Assembly (NCBI GenBank): GCA_963737365.1
Contig: CAVTSD010000001.1
Coordinates: 1,488,001-1,552,000, forward strand
DNA from: Roseiarcus sp963737365
GTDB lineage: Bacteria > Pseudomonadota > Alphaproteobacteria > Rhizobiales > Beijerinckiaceae
Reading direction: 5' to 3'
Length of the DNA: 64,000 nt
In this document: one piece after another, positions 1 to 7,605 of the stretch
How positions within the stretch are numbered: the first letter of the stretch is position 1
Layout of the letters: the number at the start of each line of letters is the position of its first letter
The notes under the pieces: generated by a model
Databases searched by the model: none
What the model was told of the DNA's origin: nothing
Seen by the model: the letters and a program-made list of their open reading frames with translations, nothing else
Program-made: the position numbers and the translations under genes

Positions 1-30
1 CTTCGCTCAATCCGGATAGGCCTTGCATGA
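1..30 (+). CDS. 3' end of upstream gene, probably bacteriochlorophyll synthase (partial)
   Basis: Only ten codons of this gene are present: a frame open from base 1 runs to a TGA at 28-30 that overlaps the ATG of the next gene (ATGA overlap). The residues visible (LRSIRIGLA) are too few to identify a family. In purple bacteria the PucC-like transporter and bchP normally follow bchG (chlorophyll/bacteriochlorophyll synthase), so bchG is the best guess from gene order alone. Confidence 0.35.
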   Translation, partial: LRSIRIGLA

Positions 31-1367
31 CTTCCGCGTCCTTTGGATGGGCAAAGGTCGTCCGGCTGGGGCTCGTTCAGACAATGTTGGGCGCGATCAT
101 CGTTCTCATGACGTCGACAATCAATCGCGTGATGGTTGTGGAGCTCGCTTTGCCCGCTGTCATCCCGGGGCTTTTGGTCGCGTCGCATTACGCCATTCAG
201 ATTCTGCGGCCGGCCTGGGGTTATGGGTCGGACGTCGGCGGACGTCGGACGCCCTGGATCATAGGGGGGATGGCGGCCCTCGCCCTAGGCGGAATTGGGG
301 CTGCCCTCGGAACGGCGCTAGCGGCAAGTTCGCGGCCGCTCGGTCTGTCGGTTGCGGCGTTGTCTTTTCTGTTGCTCGGGATCGGCGCTGGCTCGGCGGG
401 AACTTCGATCCTCGCGATGCTTGCAACCCATGTCGCGCCGCGCCGTCGCGCCTTCGCTGCGTCCGTCGTCTGGATGATGATGATTCTGGGCTTTGCGATC
501 TCGGCCCCCCTGGCGGGCAGCTTCCTCGATCCGTTTTCGAACGCGCGGCTCATTGCGGTGACGTCGACAGTCTGCGTAATCGCGTTCATCGTGGCGACCC
601 TCGCTGTCTGGGGCGTTGAAGCCGCTCCTGCGGGTTCCAAAGATTTAGGGGGCCGGACCGCACCCAGGCCACCTTTCCGACAGGCCTTGGCGGAGGTATG
701 GCAAGAGCCCGCGGCGCGTCGGTTCACAATTTTCATCTTCGTTTCGATGCTCGCCTATGGCGCGCAGGAACTCCTGGTCGAACCTTTCGCCGGGCTCGTC
801 TTCGGAATGTCGCCCGGGTCGACCACGAAACTGGCTGGGCTCCAGCATGGCGGGGTCTTTGTCGGGATGGTCGGCGTGGCGATCCTCGCCTCCGCAATTG
901 GGGGGCGGACTCTAGGCTCTCTGCGGATGTGGACGATCGGCGGATGTGCTTCCTCCGCGTTGTCGCTTTCGGTGATTGCGGCCGTCGGCTTTCTCTCTTT
1001 CGGCCCTGACGCATTCCGGGCCGCTGTCTTTGCTCTCGGCGTTTCGAACGGCGCCTTCGCCGTCGCATCCATTGGCTCGATGATGGGCCTCGCCGCGACC
1101 GGCGCGGCCTCGCGCGAGGGCACCCGGATGGGCCTCTGGGGCGCGGCCCAGGCCATTGCATTCGCACTCGGCGGGGTAGCGGCCACCCTGTCGGTCGATC
1201 TTGCGCGCGCGTTCGCGGTGACGCCGCTCGTCGCATATGCTTCAGTCTTCGCGCTGGAATCCACGCTCTTCATCGCTGCAGCCGTACTTGCATCCCGCAT
1301 CCGAAACGGGACTCGCAAGGACCAGAATGCAATGGCGCCACGGGGCGCCATTGCTGTGGGACCATGA
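27..1367 (+). CDS. PucC/Bch2-family MFS protein of the photosynthesis cluster
   Basis: This 446-residue protein is a 12-helix membrane protein of the PucC/Bch2 (ORF428) branch of the major facilitator superfamily, thought to handle bacteriochlorophyll or assist light-harvesting complex assembly. Visible hallmarks are the first helix ending in the TSTINRVMVVEL stretch, the PGLLVASHYAIQILRPAWGYGSD loop and the GGRRTPWIIGG motif between helices 2 and 3, all characteristic of this group. The start codon overlaps the stop of the preceding gene, and bchP follows after 13 bp, so it lies inside a bchG-bch2-bchP type operon. Its last codons form a perfect 11-bp inverted repeat (1329-1354), which may make the C-terminal tail unusual. 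The substrate is not known from sequence. Confidence 0.88.
   Translation: MTSASFGWAKVVRLGLVQTMLGAIIVLMTSTINRVMVVELALPAVIPGLLVASHYAIQILRPAWGYGSDVGGRRTPWIIGGMAALALGGIGAALGTALAASSRPLGLSVAALSFLLLGIGAGSAGTSILAMLATHVAPRRRAFAASVVWMMMILGFAISAPLAGSFLDPFSNARLIAVTSTVCVIAFIVATLAVWGVEAAPAGSKDLGGRTAPRPPFRQALAEVWQEPAARRFTIFIFVSMLAYGAQELLVEPFAGLVFGMSPGSTTKLAGLQHGGVFVGMVGVAILASAIGGRTLGSLRMWTIGGCASSALSLSVIAAVGFLSFGPDAFRAAVFALGVSNGAFAVASIGSMMGLAATGAASREGTRMGLWGAAQAIAFALGGVAATLSVDLARAFAVTPLVAYASVFALESTLFIAAAVLASRIRNGTRKDQNAMAPRGAIAVGP
1329..1354 (+). repeat. Perfect 11-bp inverted repeat just upstream of bchP
   Basis: GCAATGGCGCC, a 4-nt loop (ACGG), then GGCGCCATTGC. The hairpin lies in the last codons of the transporter gene and ends 26 nt before the bchP start; the bchP ribosome-binding site (AGGAGG region, 1367-1372) is immediately downstream. 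No U-tract follows, so it is more likely an mRNA processing or stability element than a terminator. Confidence 0.7.
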
Positions 1368-1380
1368 GGAGGCGCATCCC

Positions 1381-2577
1381 ATGATCGATCGCGAGGAAAT
1401 TTTCGATGTCGTCGTTGTTGGTGGAGGTCCCGCTGGCGCGACTGCGGCTGACGATCTCGCGAGCCGGGGCCGCAAGGTTGCTCTTCTCGATCGGAGCGGA
1501 CGCATCAAGCCATGCGGCGGCGCTATCCCGCCACGGCTGATACGCGATTTCGCAATTCCGAGCCACCTTTTAAAGGCGCAGGTGCGGCTTGCGACCATGA
1601 TCTCGCCAAAAGGCCAGTCCGTCGACATGCCTATCGATGGCGGCGGCTTTGTCGGAATGGTGGACCGTGACCCGTTCGACGAATGGCTGCGCGATCGGGC
1701 GGCCAAATCTGGCGCCACACGGTTTGCCGGCCGATACGAGAAGATTACGCGTAACGGTGATGGCGTAGTTAGCGTTCATTTTGCGCCGAAGGCGGCCGCG
1801 CCCACGCAAATTCTCAGGACGCGGCTCGTGATCGGCGCCGACGGCGCGAATTCGACGGTCGGACGGCAGGAAGTGCCGGGCGCGACCCGCGGTCGCTTCG
1901 TTTTCGCCTACCACGAGATCATCGCGACCCCAGTCAACGAGGCGAAGCAATCTGAGCGCTCTCGCTGCGAAATACATTACCGGGGAACGCTATCGCCCGA
2001 TTTCTACGCCTGGATCTTCCCGCACGGCGACACGATGAGCATAGGCTCGGGAAGCGCGAAAAAAGGATTTTCGCTGAAGACGTCTGTTGGCTCGCTGCGT
2101 TCCTTAACTGGGCTTAAAGACGCCACGACGATTCGGCGGGAGGGAGCGCCCATCCCGATGAAACCTTTGCGCCGCTGGGACAATGGGCGCGACGTCCTCC
2201 TGGCGGGAGACGCGGCGGGAGTCGTCGCCCCGGCTTCTGGCGAAGGAATTTACTACGCGATGCTCGGGGGACGGCTGGCGGCGGAGGCGGCCGAGAAGGC
2301 TCTCGCGACGGGCGATGCACGCGCGCTCCGGCTTGCGCGCAAGAGCTTCATGCGGGAACACGGACGCGTATTCTGGGTTCTCGGAATCATGCAATATTTT
2401 TGGTACAGTAACGACAAGCGACGCGAACGCTTCGTTAGCATCTGCCGGGATCCGGACGTCCAGCGGCTCACCTGGGAATCCTACATGAACAAGGTGCTCC
2501 CCCGCCGTGATCCGATGGCGCAGATGCGGATCTTCTTCAAAGATGTCGCTCATCTCCTGAGGCTTGTGCCGCCATGA
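1381..2577 (+). CDS. bchP: Geranylgeranyl diphosphate/bacteriochlorophyllide reductase BchP
   Basis: BchP uses NADPH to reduce the geranylgeranyl tail of bacteriochlorophyll to phytyl, the last step of pigment synthesis. The 398-residue protein begins with an FAD-binding Rossmann fold (DVVVVGGGPAGATAA, residues about 8-22), has the family's KPCGGAIPPRLI segment near residue 41, and the second FAD motif GDAAGVVAPASGEGI near residue 280. The ATG at 1381 was chosen over an upstream in-frame extension because AGGAGG lies 8-9 bp before it and homologues begin with the nucleotide-binding strand. Its stop overlaps the tspO start (ATGA). Length matches the family (about 390-400). Identification is firm. 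Confidence 0.95.
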   Translation: MIDREEIFDVVVVGGGPAGATAADDLASRGRKVALLDRSGRIKPCGGAIPPRLIRDFAIPSHLLKAQVRLATMISPKGQSVDMPIDGGGFVGMVDRDPFDEWLRDRAAKSGATRFAGRYEKITRNGDGVVSVHFAPKAAAPTQILRTRLVIGADGANSTVGRQEVPGATRGRFVFAYHEIIATPVNEAKQSERSRCEIHYRGTLSPDFYAWIFPHGDTMSIGSGSAKKGFSLKTSVGSLRSLTGLKDATTIRREGAPIPMKPLRRWDNGRDVLLAGDAAGVVAPASGEGIYYAMLGGRLAAEAAEKALATGDARALRLARKSFMREHGRVFWVLGIMQYFWYSNDKRRERFVSICRDPDVQRLTWESYMNKVLPRRDPMAQMRIFFKDVAHLLRLVPP

Positions 2578-3107
2578 TGATGGGCCTTTTTTCTGAGCGG
2601 GGAATCGAGATCGCCGTGGCGGCGGCGGCGGTCACGTTGATCGCCGTTATCGGTGGGCTGATGACCGAAGTCGGCGCTTGGTACGAAGGCCTTCGATTTC
2701 CGTCGCTCCGGCCCCCCAACTGGCTGTTCGCGCCCGCATGGACCGTCATTTTCACCTTGATCGCCGCCGCTGCCGTCATAGCTTGGGAGAGCGCGGATAG
2801 CGGGGACACAAGGCTCAGGTTGATCGTCCTCTTCGCTATAAATGGTGTTCTCAACGTTTTGTGGAGCCCGCTATTTTTCAAGCTGAAGAGACCTGACTGG
2901 GCATTCTATGAGCTGCTGCCTTTCTGGGCGTCGATTGTCATTCTCATCGTCGAGCTAGCCCAACTTTCTAGGTTCGCAGCATGGCTACTAACTCCCTATC
3001 TAGCCTGGGTAACGTTCGCTGGATGGCTAAACTGGCGCGTTGTCCAGTTGAACAGGCCTTTTGGGAGGCAAGCCGCAAGTCCACTGCCAAGCAGGGTTGA
3101 TCGATGA
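2574..3107 (+). CDS. tspO: TspO/MBR family tryptophan-rich sensory protein
   Basis: This is a five-helix membrane protein of the TspO/peripheral-benzodiazepine-receptor family, which binds porphyrins; in Rhodobacter TspO adjusts photosynthesis gene expression to oxygen. The 177-residue protein shows the conserved WYEGLRFPSLRPPNWLFAPAW block, a WSPLFFKLKRPDWA segment and the WVTFAGWLNWRVVQLN end helix. Tryptophans are abundant, as expected. The start overlaps bchP and the end overlaps the next gene, so it is translated as part of the bacteriochlorophyll operon. A role in tetrapyrrole sensing or export is inferred from the family and the context. Confidence 0.93.
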   Translation: MMMGLFSERGIEIAVAAAAVTLIAVIGGLMTEVGAWYEGLRFPSLRPPNWLFAPAWTVIFTLIAAAAVIAWESADSGDTRLRLIVLFAINGVLNVLWSPLFFKLKRPDWAFYELLPFWASIVILIVELAQLSRFAAWLLTPYLAWVTFAGWLNWRVVQLNRPFGRQAASPLPSRVDR

Positions 3108-3451
3108 TCGCCCCTCATCCCGAAGCATGGATCGTAGACGCGATCATTGTCCTCGTTGTGATCGAGGGTCTCATCCTCGTTGCGTACCGAGCGCGAACTG
3201 GCGGCGGACTACCCGTTGTAGGAACCCTAGCCAACCTGTCGTCGGGCGCAGCCCTCTTGTTGGCCCTGCGGGCGGCGTTGTCCGACGCCTCGTTTACTCC
3301 CGTCCTCGCCTTGCTCTCGGTTGCGCTCATCGCACATGCTGTCGATCTCGCAAGTCGATGGGAAGCGGCTTCGCCGCGCCACGCTGCGAGGCCCAGCGCT
3401 TGTCCATTGTCCGTCATTTCACCGCCCGTTGATTCAGTACAGCCGCGCTAA
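3104..3451 (+). CDS. Small membrane protein at the end of the photosynthesis operon, unknown function
   Basis: A 115-residue protein that overlaps tspO by ATGA. Three hydrophobic stretches are visible (about residues 9-27, 40-57 and 66-80), followed by a basic, proline-rich tail of about 30 residues. I do not recognise a named family. Overlap with tspO makes co-translation likely, so it may work with TspO or other pigment-membrane proteins. The tail after residue 85 has little protein-like character and may depend on an undetected sequence error. Confidence 0.6.
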   Translation: MIAPHPEAWIVDAIIVLVVIEGLILVAYRARTGGGLPVVGTLANLSSGAALLLALRAALSDASFTPVLALLSVALIAHAVDLASRWEAASPRHAARPSACPLSVISPPVDSVQPR

Positions 3452-3717
3452 ATGCCCCGAAGCAATGGAACTACTGGGGAAAGTTCGTTCAGGACGTCGC
3501 ATGGTTTGCCGAGCCGCCGACTTGCTCAGGATCACGATTCCGTATCGCGGCCGAAGAAAGATTGATTGGCGGATCAGGTTGCTGAGCTTGCTAGGTGAAT
3601 TTCTTCACGCGGCTTGCGCTCATGACCCCGGTGTCGCAACGGCTTGTTGGATTCGCATCCCTAGGAGTCAAAAATGTGAGCCCACCTCGGTAACATTCAA
3701 TCGATCCGCAGCAGCTG

Positions 3718-3747
3718 TTGTCAGATATCGTTTACAGTTCATAAAAT
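3718..3747 (+). promoter_or_regulatory. aerR promoter with overlapping PpsR box
   Basis: A PpsR/CrtJ operator of the exact form TGT-N12-ACA lies at 3719-3736. It covers a good -35 (TTGTCA, 3718-3723); a -10-like TAAAAT is at 3742-3747 with an 18-bp spacer. A repressor on this box would block the polymerase. The rest of the 410-bp gap between 3452 and 3861 shows no further gene or clear repeat. Confidence 0.65.
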
Positions 3748-3861
3748 CGTCAATCGGTCTTTACAAATCTCGAAAATTCGCGTTCACTCCGGGCGCAATA
3801 ACCGGTTCCCTTTCCAGATCTTCGGCCGACGTAAAGATGGCTCGCCTTTGGGAGGTTCGAC

Positions 3862-4737
3862 ATGGGCGTCGAGGGAGAAACTTATCGGGTCCGCGGCGCG
3901 GATCGTTTCCCGTTACCCTCCGACGCGTCAATGAGGCCGTCGTCCCCAAGATCACCAATCTTCGCGACGTCACGAAGACCCGTACAGTCGCCCCTTGAGC
4001 ACGTCATCGAAGTTGAGATTGCCCCGCGGCTCGTGCTCGTTCACCACGAGTGCCCCGTGGCGCCGCCCGACCGGCGGCCAACTCTCGACCAATGTGAGAC
4101 GCTCGCACGCCTGTCAGTCGGAAGCGATGAGGTGGCGCTTCTGGCCTATTTTGAACGCGTAAAGTCACAAGGCCATTCTTTCGCAACGCTGCTCACATTT
4201 TTTATCGCGCCAGCGGCGCTCCATCTCGGCGAGCTTTGGCAACAGGATCTCTGCGACTTCTTCGAGGTGGCCCTTGGGGTCGGCCGACTGCAGATGCTGC
4301 TCAATCATCTGGAGCCTCCGGGGAACACCCGAGGAAAGGAGGGAGACCGTCAGGCGCTTCTGATTGCGATGCCCGGCGAAACCCACATCCTTGGCCTCCG
4401 TGTGGTTGGGAAACTCATGGACGCGGTGGGCTGGGACGTGACGTTTGAAGAGCAGCGCTCGGCGGAGGAGAACGCTCAGACTGCCGCGGAGAAGTGGATC
4501 GGGGTGGTTGGCGTGACCGTCGGCCTACCTTCGGGACTTGAACGAGCCGCTCGAACGATAGCAGTCGTTCGAGCCGCTTCTTTGAACCGCAATCTCGCGA
4601 TTCTTGTAGGTGGAAACGCATTCACCGACCATCCGGAGCTTGTCGCTCAGGTAGGAGCCGATGCGGGAGGGTTTGACGCGCCAACCGCAGTGGTGCTGGC
4701 CTCCCACCTTCTCACTCGTCAACCGCCTTCGCGCTAA
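3862..4737 (+). CDS. aerR: AerR/PpaA-type cobalamin-binding regulator
   Basis: AerR/PpaA proteins bind cobalamin and modulate PpsR/CrtJ in response to light and oxygen. The 291-residue protein has a variable N-terminus (about 50 residues), a helical region (WQQDLCDFFEVALGVGRLQMLL, about 125-150), then a B12-binding fold with GETHILGL near 175 in place of the classical DxHxxG, and the closing VGGNAF...VGADAGGFDA strands. The ATG at 3862 has GGAGG six bases upstream. It stands alone, converging on bphO with only 3 bp between stops, and its promoter carries a PpsR box, so feedback with the neighbouring ppsR is likely. The family assignment is strong; AerR versus PpaA naming is convention. Confidence 0.88.
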   Translation: MGVEGETYRVRGADRFPLPSDASMRPSSPRSPIFATSRRPVQSPLEHVIEVEIAPRLVLVHHECPVAPPDRRPTLDQCETLARLSVGSDEVALLAYFERVKSQGHSFATLLTFFIAPAALHLGELWQQDLCDFFEVALGVGRLQMLLNHLEPPGNTRGKEGDRQALLIAMPGETHILGLRVVGKLMDAVGWDVTFEEQRSAEENAQTAAEKWIGVVGVTVGLPSGLERAARTIAVVRAASLNRNLAILVGGNAFTDHPELVAQVGADAGGFDAPTAVVLASHLLTRQPPSR

Positions 4738-4740
4738 AGG

Positions 4741-5391
4741 CTAAGTCGCGGCGGCATCCTCAGTTCTCCATCCCGCCATCCAATCCTCAAAAGCTTTGAA
4801 GGTCGTGACGGCGGCATTTTCGGCCTGCATGGCCTCTTCGTGATGTTCGCGCAATGACTCAAGCTCTTCGAGAAGTTCGCGCCACATCGCGCTTTGACGC
4901 TTTCCGCGGCCGACAAAGAATGAGAGAGCCTTTCCCTGGCCGTCGCCGACCCGATCCTTCAGCGCACGCGCGATCTGCACGCCGCCTAATGTTGACCCCT
5001 CGAGGACATAAAGGGCGCCGAGTAGCGAGCCCTTGCTGACCAAGCGAACGGAGGGACGCCAGAGAGGAAGTTTCGCCGCGGCGCTCGGATCGAAGCCAAT
5101 AGCTTGCAGGTCGGCAAGGAGTAAAGGCGAGCGGGCGCGGACGCTCATATCGAGATCGATTCGGAAGACCTCCGCCGCCGAGCGCGCCGCCTCTTCGAAA
5201 GGCCGATGAAAGCCATAGAGGCGGACCAACAGTCGTCGATAATCGGGGGCCCTGATTGTCCCGGCGGCCGCCGCTTCGAACCCCGCATGGGCGTGCATTC
5301 GTTCGTGCGTGCTAGCCGTTGCGGCGCGTAACCGCCAGCGCATGGCCGAGCCGCCAGATGATGTGGAGGCGAAGGAGACGAAATCGGTCAT
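4741..5391 (-). CDS. bphO: Biliverdin-producing heme oxygenase BphO
   Basis: This 216-residue heme oxygenase opens heme to biliverdin IXalpha, the chromophore of bacteriophytochromes. The proximal ligand is expected at His29 in THERMH, and the distal-helix signature is GALYVLEGSTLGG in the middle of the protein. The start codon overlaps the bphP stop (ATGA), so chromophore supply is translationally coupled to the photoreceptor. It is the last gene of the ppsR-bphP-bphO operon and converges with aerR. An internal Met17 is an alternative start, but the overlap favours the one given. Confidence 0.9.
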   Translation of the reverse strand: MTDFVSFASTSSGGSAMRWRLRAATASTHERMHAHAGFEAAAAGTIRAPDYRRLLVRLYGFHRPFEEAARSAAEVFRIDLDMSVRARSPLLLADLQAIGFDPSAAAKLPLWRPSVRLVSKGSLLGALYVLEGSTLGGVQIARALKDRVGDGQGKALSFFVGRGKRQSAMWRELLEELESLREHHEEAMQAENAAVTTFKAFEDWMAGWRTEDAAAT

Positions 5392-7568
5392 CGTCCGTCG
5401 CTGTCGCGCAGCGCATCCGTGACAGCTTGAGCAAGCTGGTCCAAAACAACCGCGGCGCGCGAGACCGACCTCCTAACGCTCTCCAGTAAGGCGGGAGCCT
5501 CGGAAATATCGGTCGCATCGGTAATTTCGAGCGCTGCCAGTTGAGCGTTTTCGATTACCGACGACATGAGTGTTTGCACTGCTAGGTCCCTGGGCGATCC
5601 GGCCGGAGCCGACACTTTCCGATTGCTGCGAAGAATTCCATCGTGAAAGCGCCTTCGCGCCGCCTCCGCCGCCTTGCGATCTGTAAGGTCGGTGAACAGC
5701 AGCACGAAGCCGAGGACACGCCCGGGGGCCACGAACACCGGATCCGCCCGCACCAACACCGCCGTCGTTCGACCTTTAGCGGCGCGAACGGCCGCCTCCC
5801 CTCGCCACGGCTTATGATCGCCGATCAAAGCTTTCAGCCGTCGGCTCACGAGACCGGGATCTTCGAAAAAGTTGGGCAGTTCGTCGAGGCTCCGGAGAGC
5901 CCCGTCGTCAATCCCCAACCACTCGCCGAAGGCCGCATTACTTTCAAGAATAAGGCCGTGTGCATCAGCGACGACAACCTGCTGATCGGACCCGCGGACC
6001 TGACGCAGCACTTGCTGCAGTTGGTCTTGCGCGATCAGGATGCGGACCGCGCGAAATTGAACGACGACATCAGTGACGCTCGTGCCAATGAGCCGCGCGG
6101 CGCTTAGGTCGGCGACAGTCCAAGGGTCGGACGTTCCTTTGACGATTTGATGCCATTGGGCAAAAGATCGGCGAGGCGAAAGCTCCGAAGGATCGTCATC
6201 CGAAGACGGTGATTTAAACGGGTTTCCACCCCAGGTTACGGTCCGAACGCGTTCGTTCCGAAACCAAATCAACATTTCGTCGACCTGGGCAGAAATCGGA
6301 ACGACGACAATCCCGCTCGCCACTCCAGCCAGCGGCGCGAAAATGGGTTCTTCGCCTCCGAGGTTCGCGGTCGAGAAAAGGCCCTGCTTCAGCTTCGGGC
6401 TAACCCAACGCGCAATGTCGCGAATTTCTTCGGTTCCTGGAACGTCGCCAGTTGTCAGGATCTCGTCTTCGAATAGGAGCGCCGCCCCGTCCGCCGCCAG
6501 GGGCAGCAATAACGGGCGCGTGCGATCGAACAGGGCGCCTCGCCAATCGCCGTCGCGCGAAATCCATTCTGTCATCCGCTGTTCGAGCCGCCGCGCGGCA
6601 AGTTCACCTTGACCGCGCATGAAGCTTTCGAGCGCCGCAATCCGGGTGCCGATAACTTCCGCTAGCAGCTCACAAAGCGATCGCGATTCGAAATGCAAGA
6701 CGCGGGGCGAATAGTGATGACAGGAGATGAGGCCCCATAGCCGTCCGCCGACCATCAACGAAACGACCAATGTGGCGGCGACGCCCATGTTCTTGAGGTA
6801 CTGAAGGTGGATCGGTGAAACGCTGCGCAAATAGCACAGCGACATGTCGAGTTCTTTTCCCGAGATCGGCGAGCGCCGGGGCCACAGCGCAGCAGGCGAA
6901 TAGTCGACATCGGCCAGCAGCCGGACGCGATTGCGCTCGTAAAGTCGGCGCGCGATTTGAGGTATGTCGGAAGCTGGATAGCGATTGCCAAGCAGAGCTC
7001 CAAGCTCTGGCCTTTTGGTTTCCGAAAACACTTCTCCGTGGCCCGCTTCATCGAAGCGGTAGACCATGACTCGATCGTATCCGGTCAGCTTCCGAAAGAT
7101 CCTTGCGCTCTCGTCGCAAAGCGCCTGAAGGCTCGTTGCAATAACGATAGATCGCACCGCGCTTTCGAGGACGTCCGGAAAATCGTTGGCGGGTTCGGTT
7201 CTCTCGATCTCAATAACGAGCTCGCCGTCTGGCGCTCGATGAAGCAACGCAGCGCACGGTTCGTTGCGAGTGCCCACGGTGCACCTTACGGCGGCCGGGA
7301 TTGTCTTCAGGCTATCGGGGAGACGTCCGCTCGTACGCTCCCACAGATTGCCGCCAAGCGCCCGCAAACGGAGGCCCTGGAGCTTCGCGTCGATACCGAG
7401 ATACGCGGCGGCGTTGTCGCTGGCCTGCACGATAATCGGATCGGAGGCGCCAACCACCAGCAACGCGCCGTGCGGCTGAATCGACCCCGCGAGGTGGATC
7501 TGTTCCCGCTCGCAATTCGACAGATTGGCTGTCCCGAAGGCGGGCGATGAAGGCTGGGCGACTGCCAA
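5388..7568 (-). CDS. bphP: Bacteriophytochrome photoreceptor without a histidine kinase (BphP)
   Basis: A 726-residue red/far-red photoreceptor. The biliverdin-attaching cysteine is Cys19, followed by the PAS and GAF domains with the PASDIP motif and IARRLYERN helix, then a PHY domain whose tongue keeps the WGG and PRRSF motifs. The output half is a second PAS domain (about 505-620) and a helical tail; I see no HATPase motifs and no convincing H-box. This is the layout of Rhodopseudomonas palustris BphP1 and Bradyrhizobium BphP, which bind PpsR directly on illumination. Translation starts at TTG: GGAGG lies 8 bp upstream (7577-7581) and no nearby ATG fits. It sits between ppsR and bphO in one operon, which supports PpsR antagonism. 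Confidence 0.92.
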   Translation of the reverse strand: MAVAQPSSPAFGTANLSNCEREQIHLAGSIQPHGALLVVGASDPIIVQASDNAAAYLGIDAKLQGLRLRALGGNLWERTSGRLPDSLKTIPAAVRCTVGTRNEPCAALLHRAPDGELVIEIERTEPANDFPDVLESAVRSIVIATSLQALCDESARIFRKLTGYDRVMVYRFDEAGHGEVFSETKRPELGALLGNRYPASDIPQIARRLYERNRVRLLADVDYSPAALWPRRSPISGKELDMSLCYLRSVSPIHLQYLKNMGVAATLVVSLMVGGRLWGLISCHHYSPRVLHFESRSLCELLAEVIGTRIAALESFMRGQGELAARRLEQRMTEWISRDGDWRGALFDRTRPLLLPLAADGAALLFEDEILTTGDVPGTEEIRDIARWVSPKLKQGLFSTANLGGEEPIFAPLAGVASGIVVVPISAQVDEMLIWFRNERVRTVTWGGNPFKSPSSDDDPSELSPRRSFAQWHQIVKGTSDPWTVADLSAARLIGTSVTDVVVQFRAVRILIAQDQLQQVLRQVRGSDQQVVVADAHGLILESNAAFGEWLGIDDGALRSLDELPNFFEDPGLVSRRLKALIGDHKPWRGEAAVRAAKGRTTAVLVRADPVFVAPGRVLGFVLLFTDLTDRKAAEAARRRFHDGILRSNRKVSAPAGSPRDLAVQTLMSSVIENAQLAALEITDATDISEAPALLESVRRSVSRAAVVLDQLAQAVTDALRDSDGR

Positions 7569-7605
7569 GGGCCGGACCTCCCTTGCAGCTCCTTTTCGAA
7601 GCTGC

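Noticed and set aside
3321..3998. 225-codon frame spanning the gap before aerR
   Set aside because: It runs through the PpsR-box promoter and into aerR in another frame, with no recognisable protein content.
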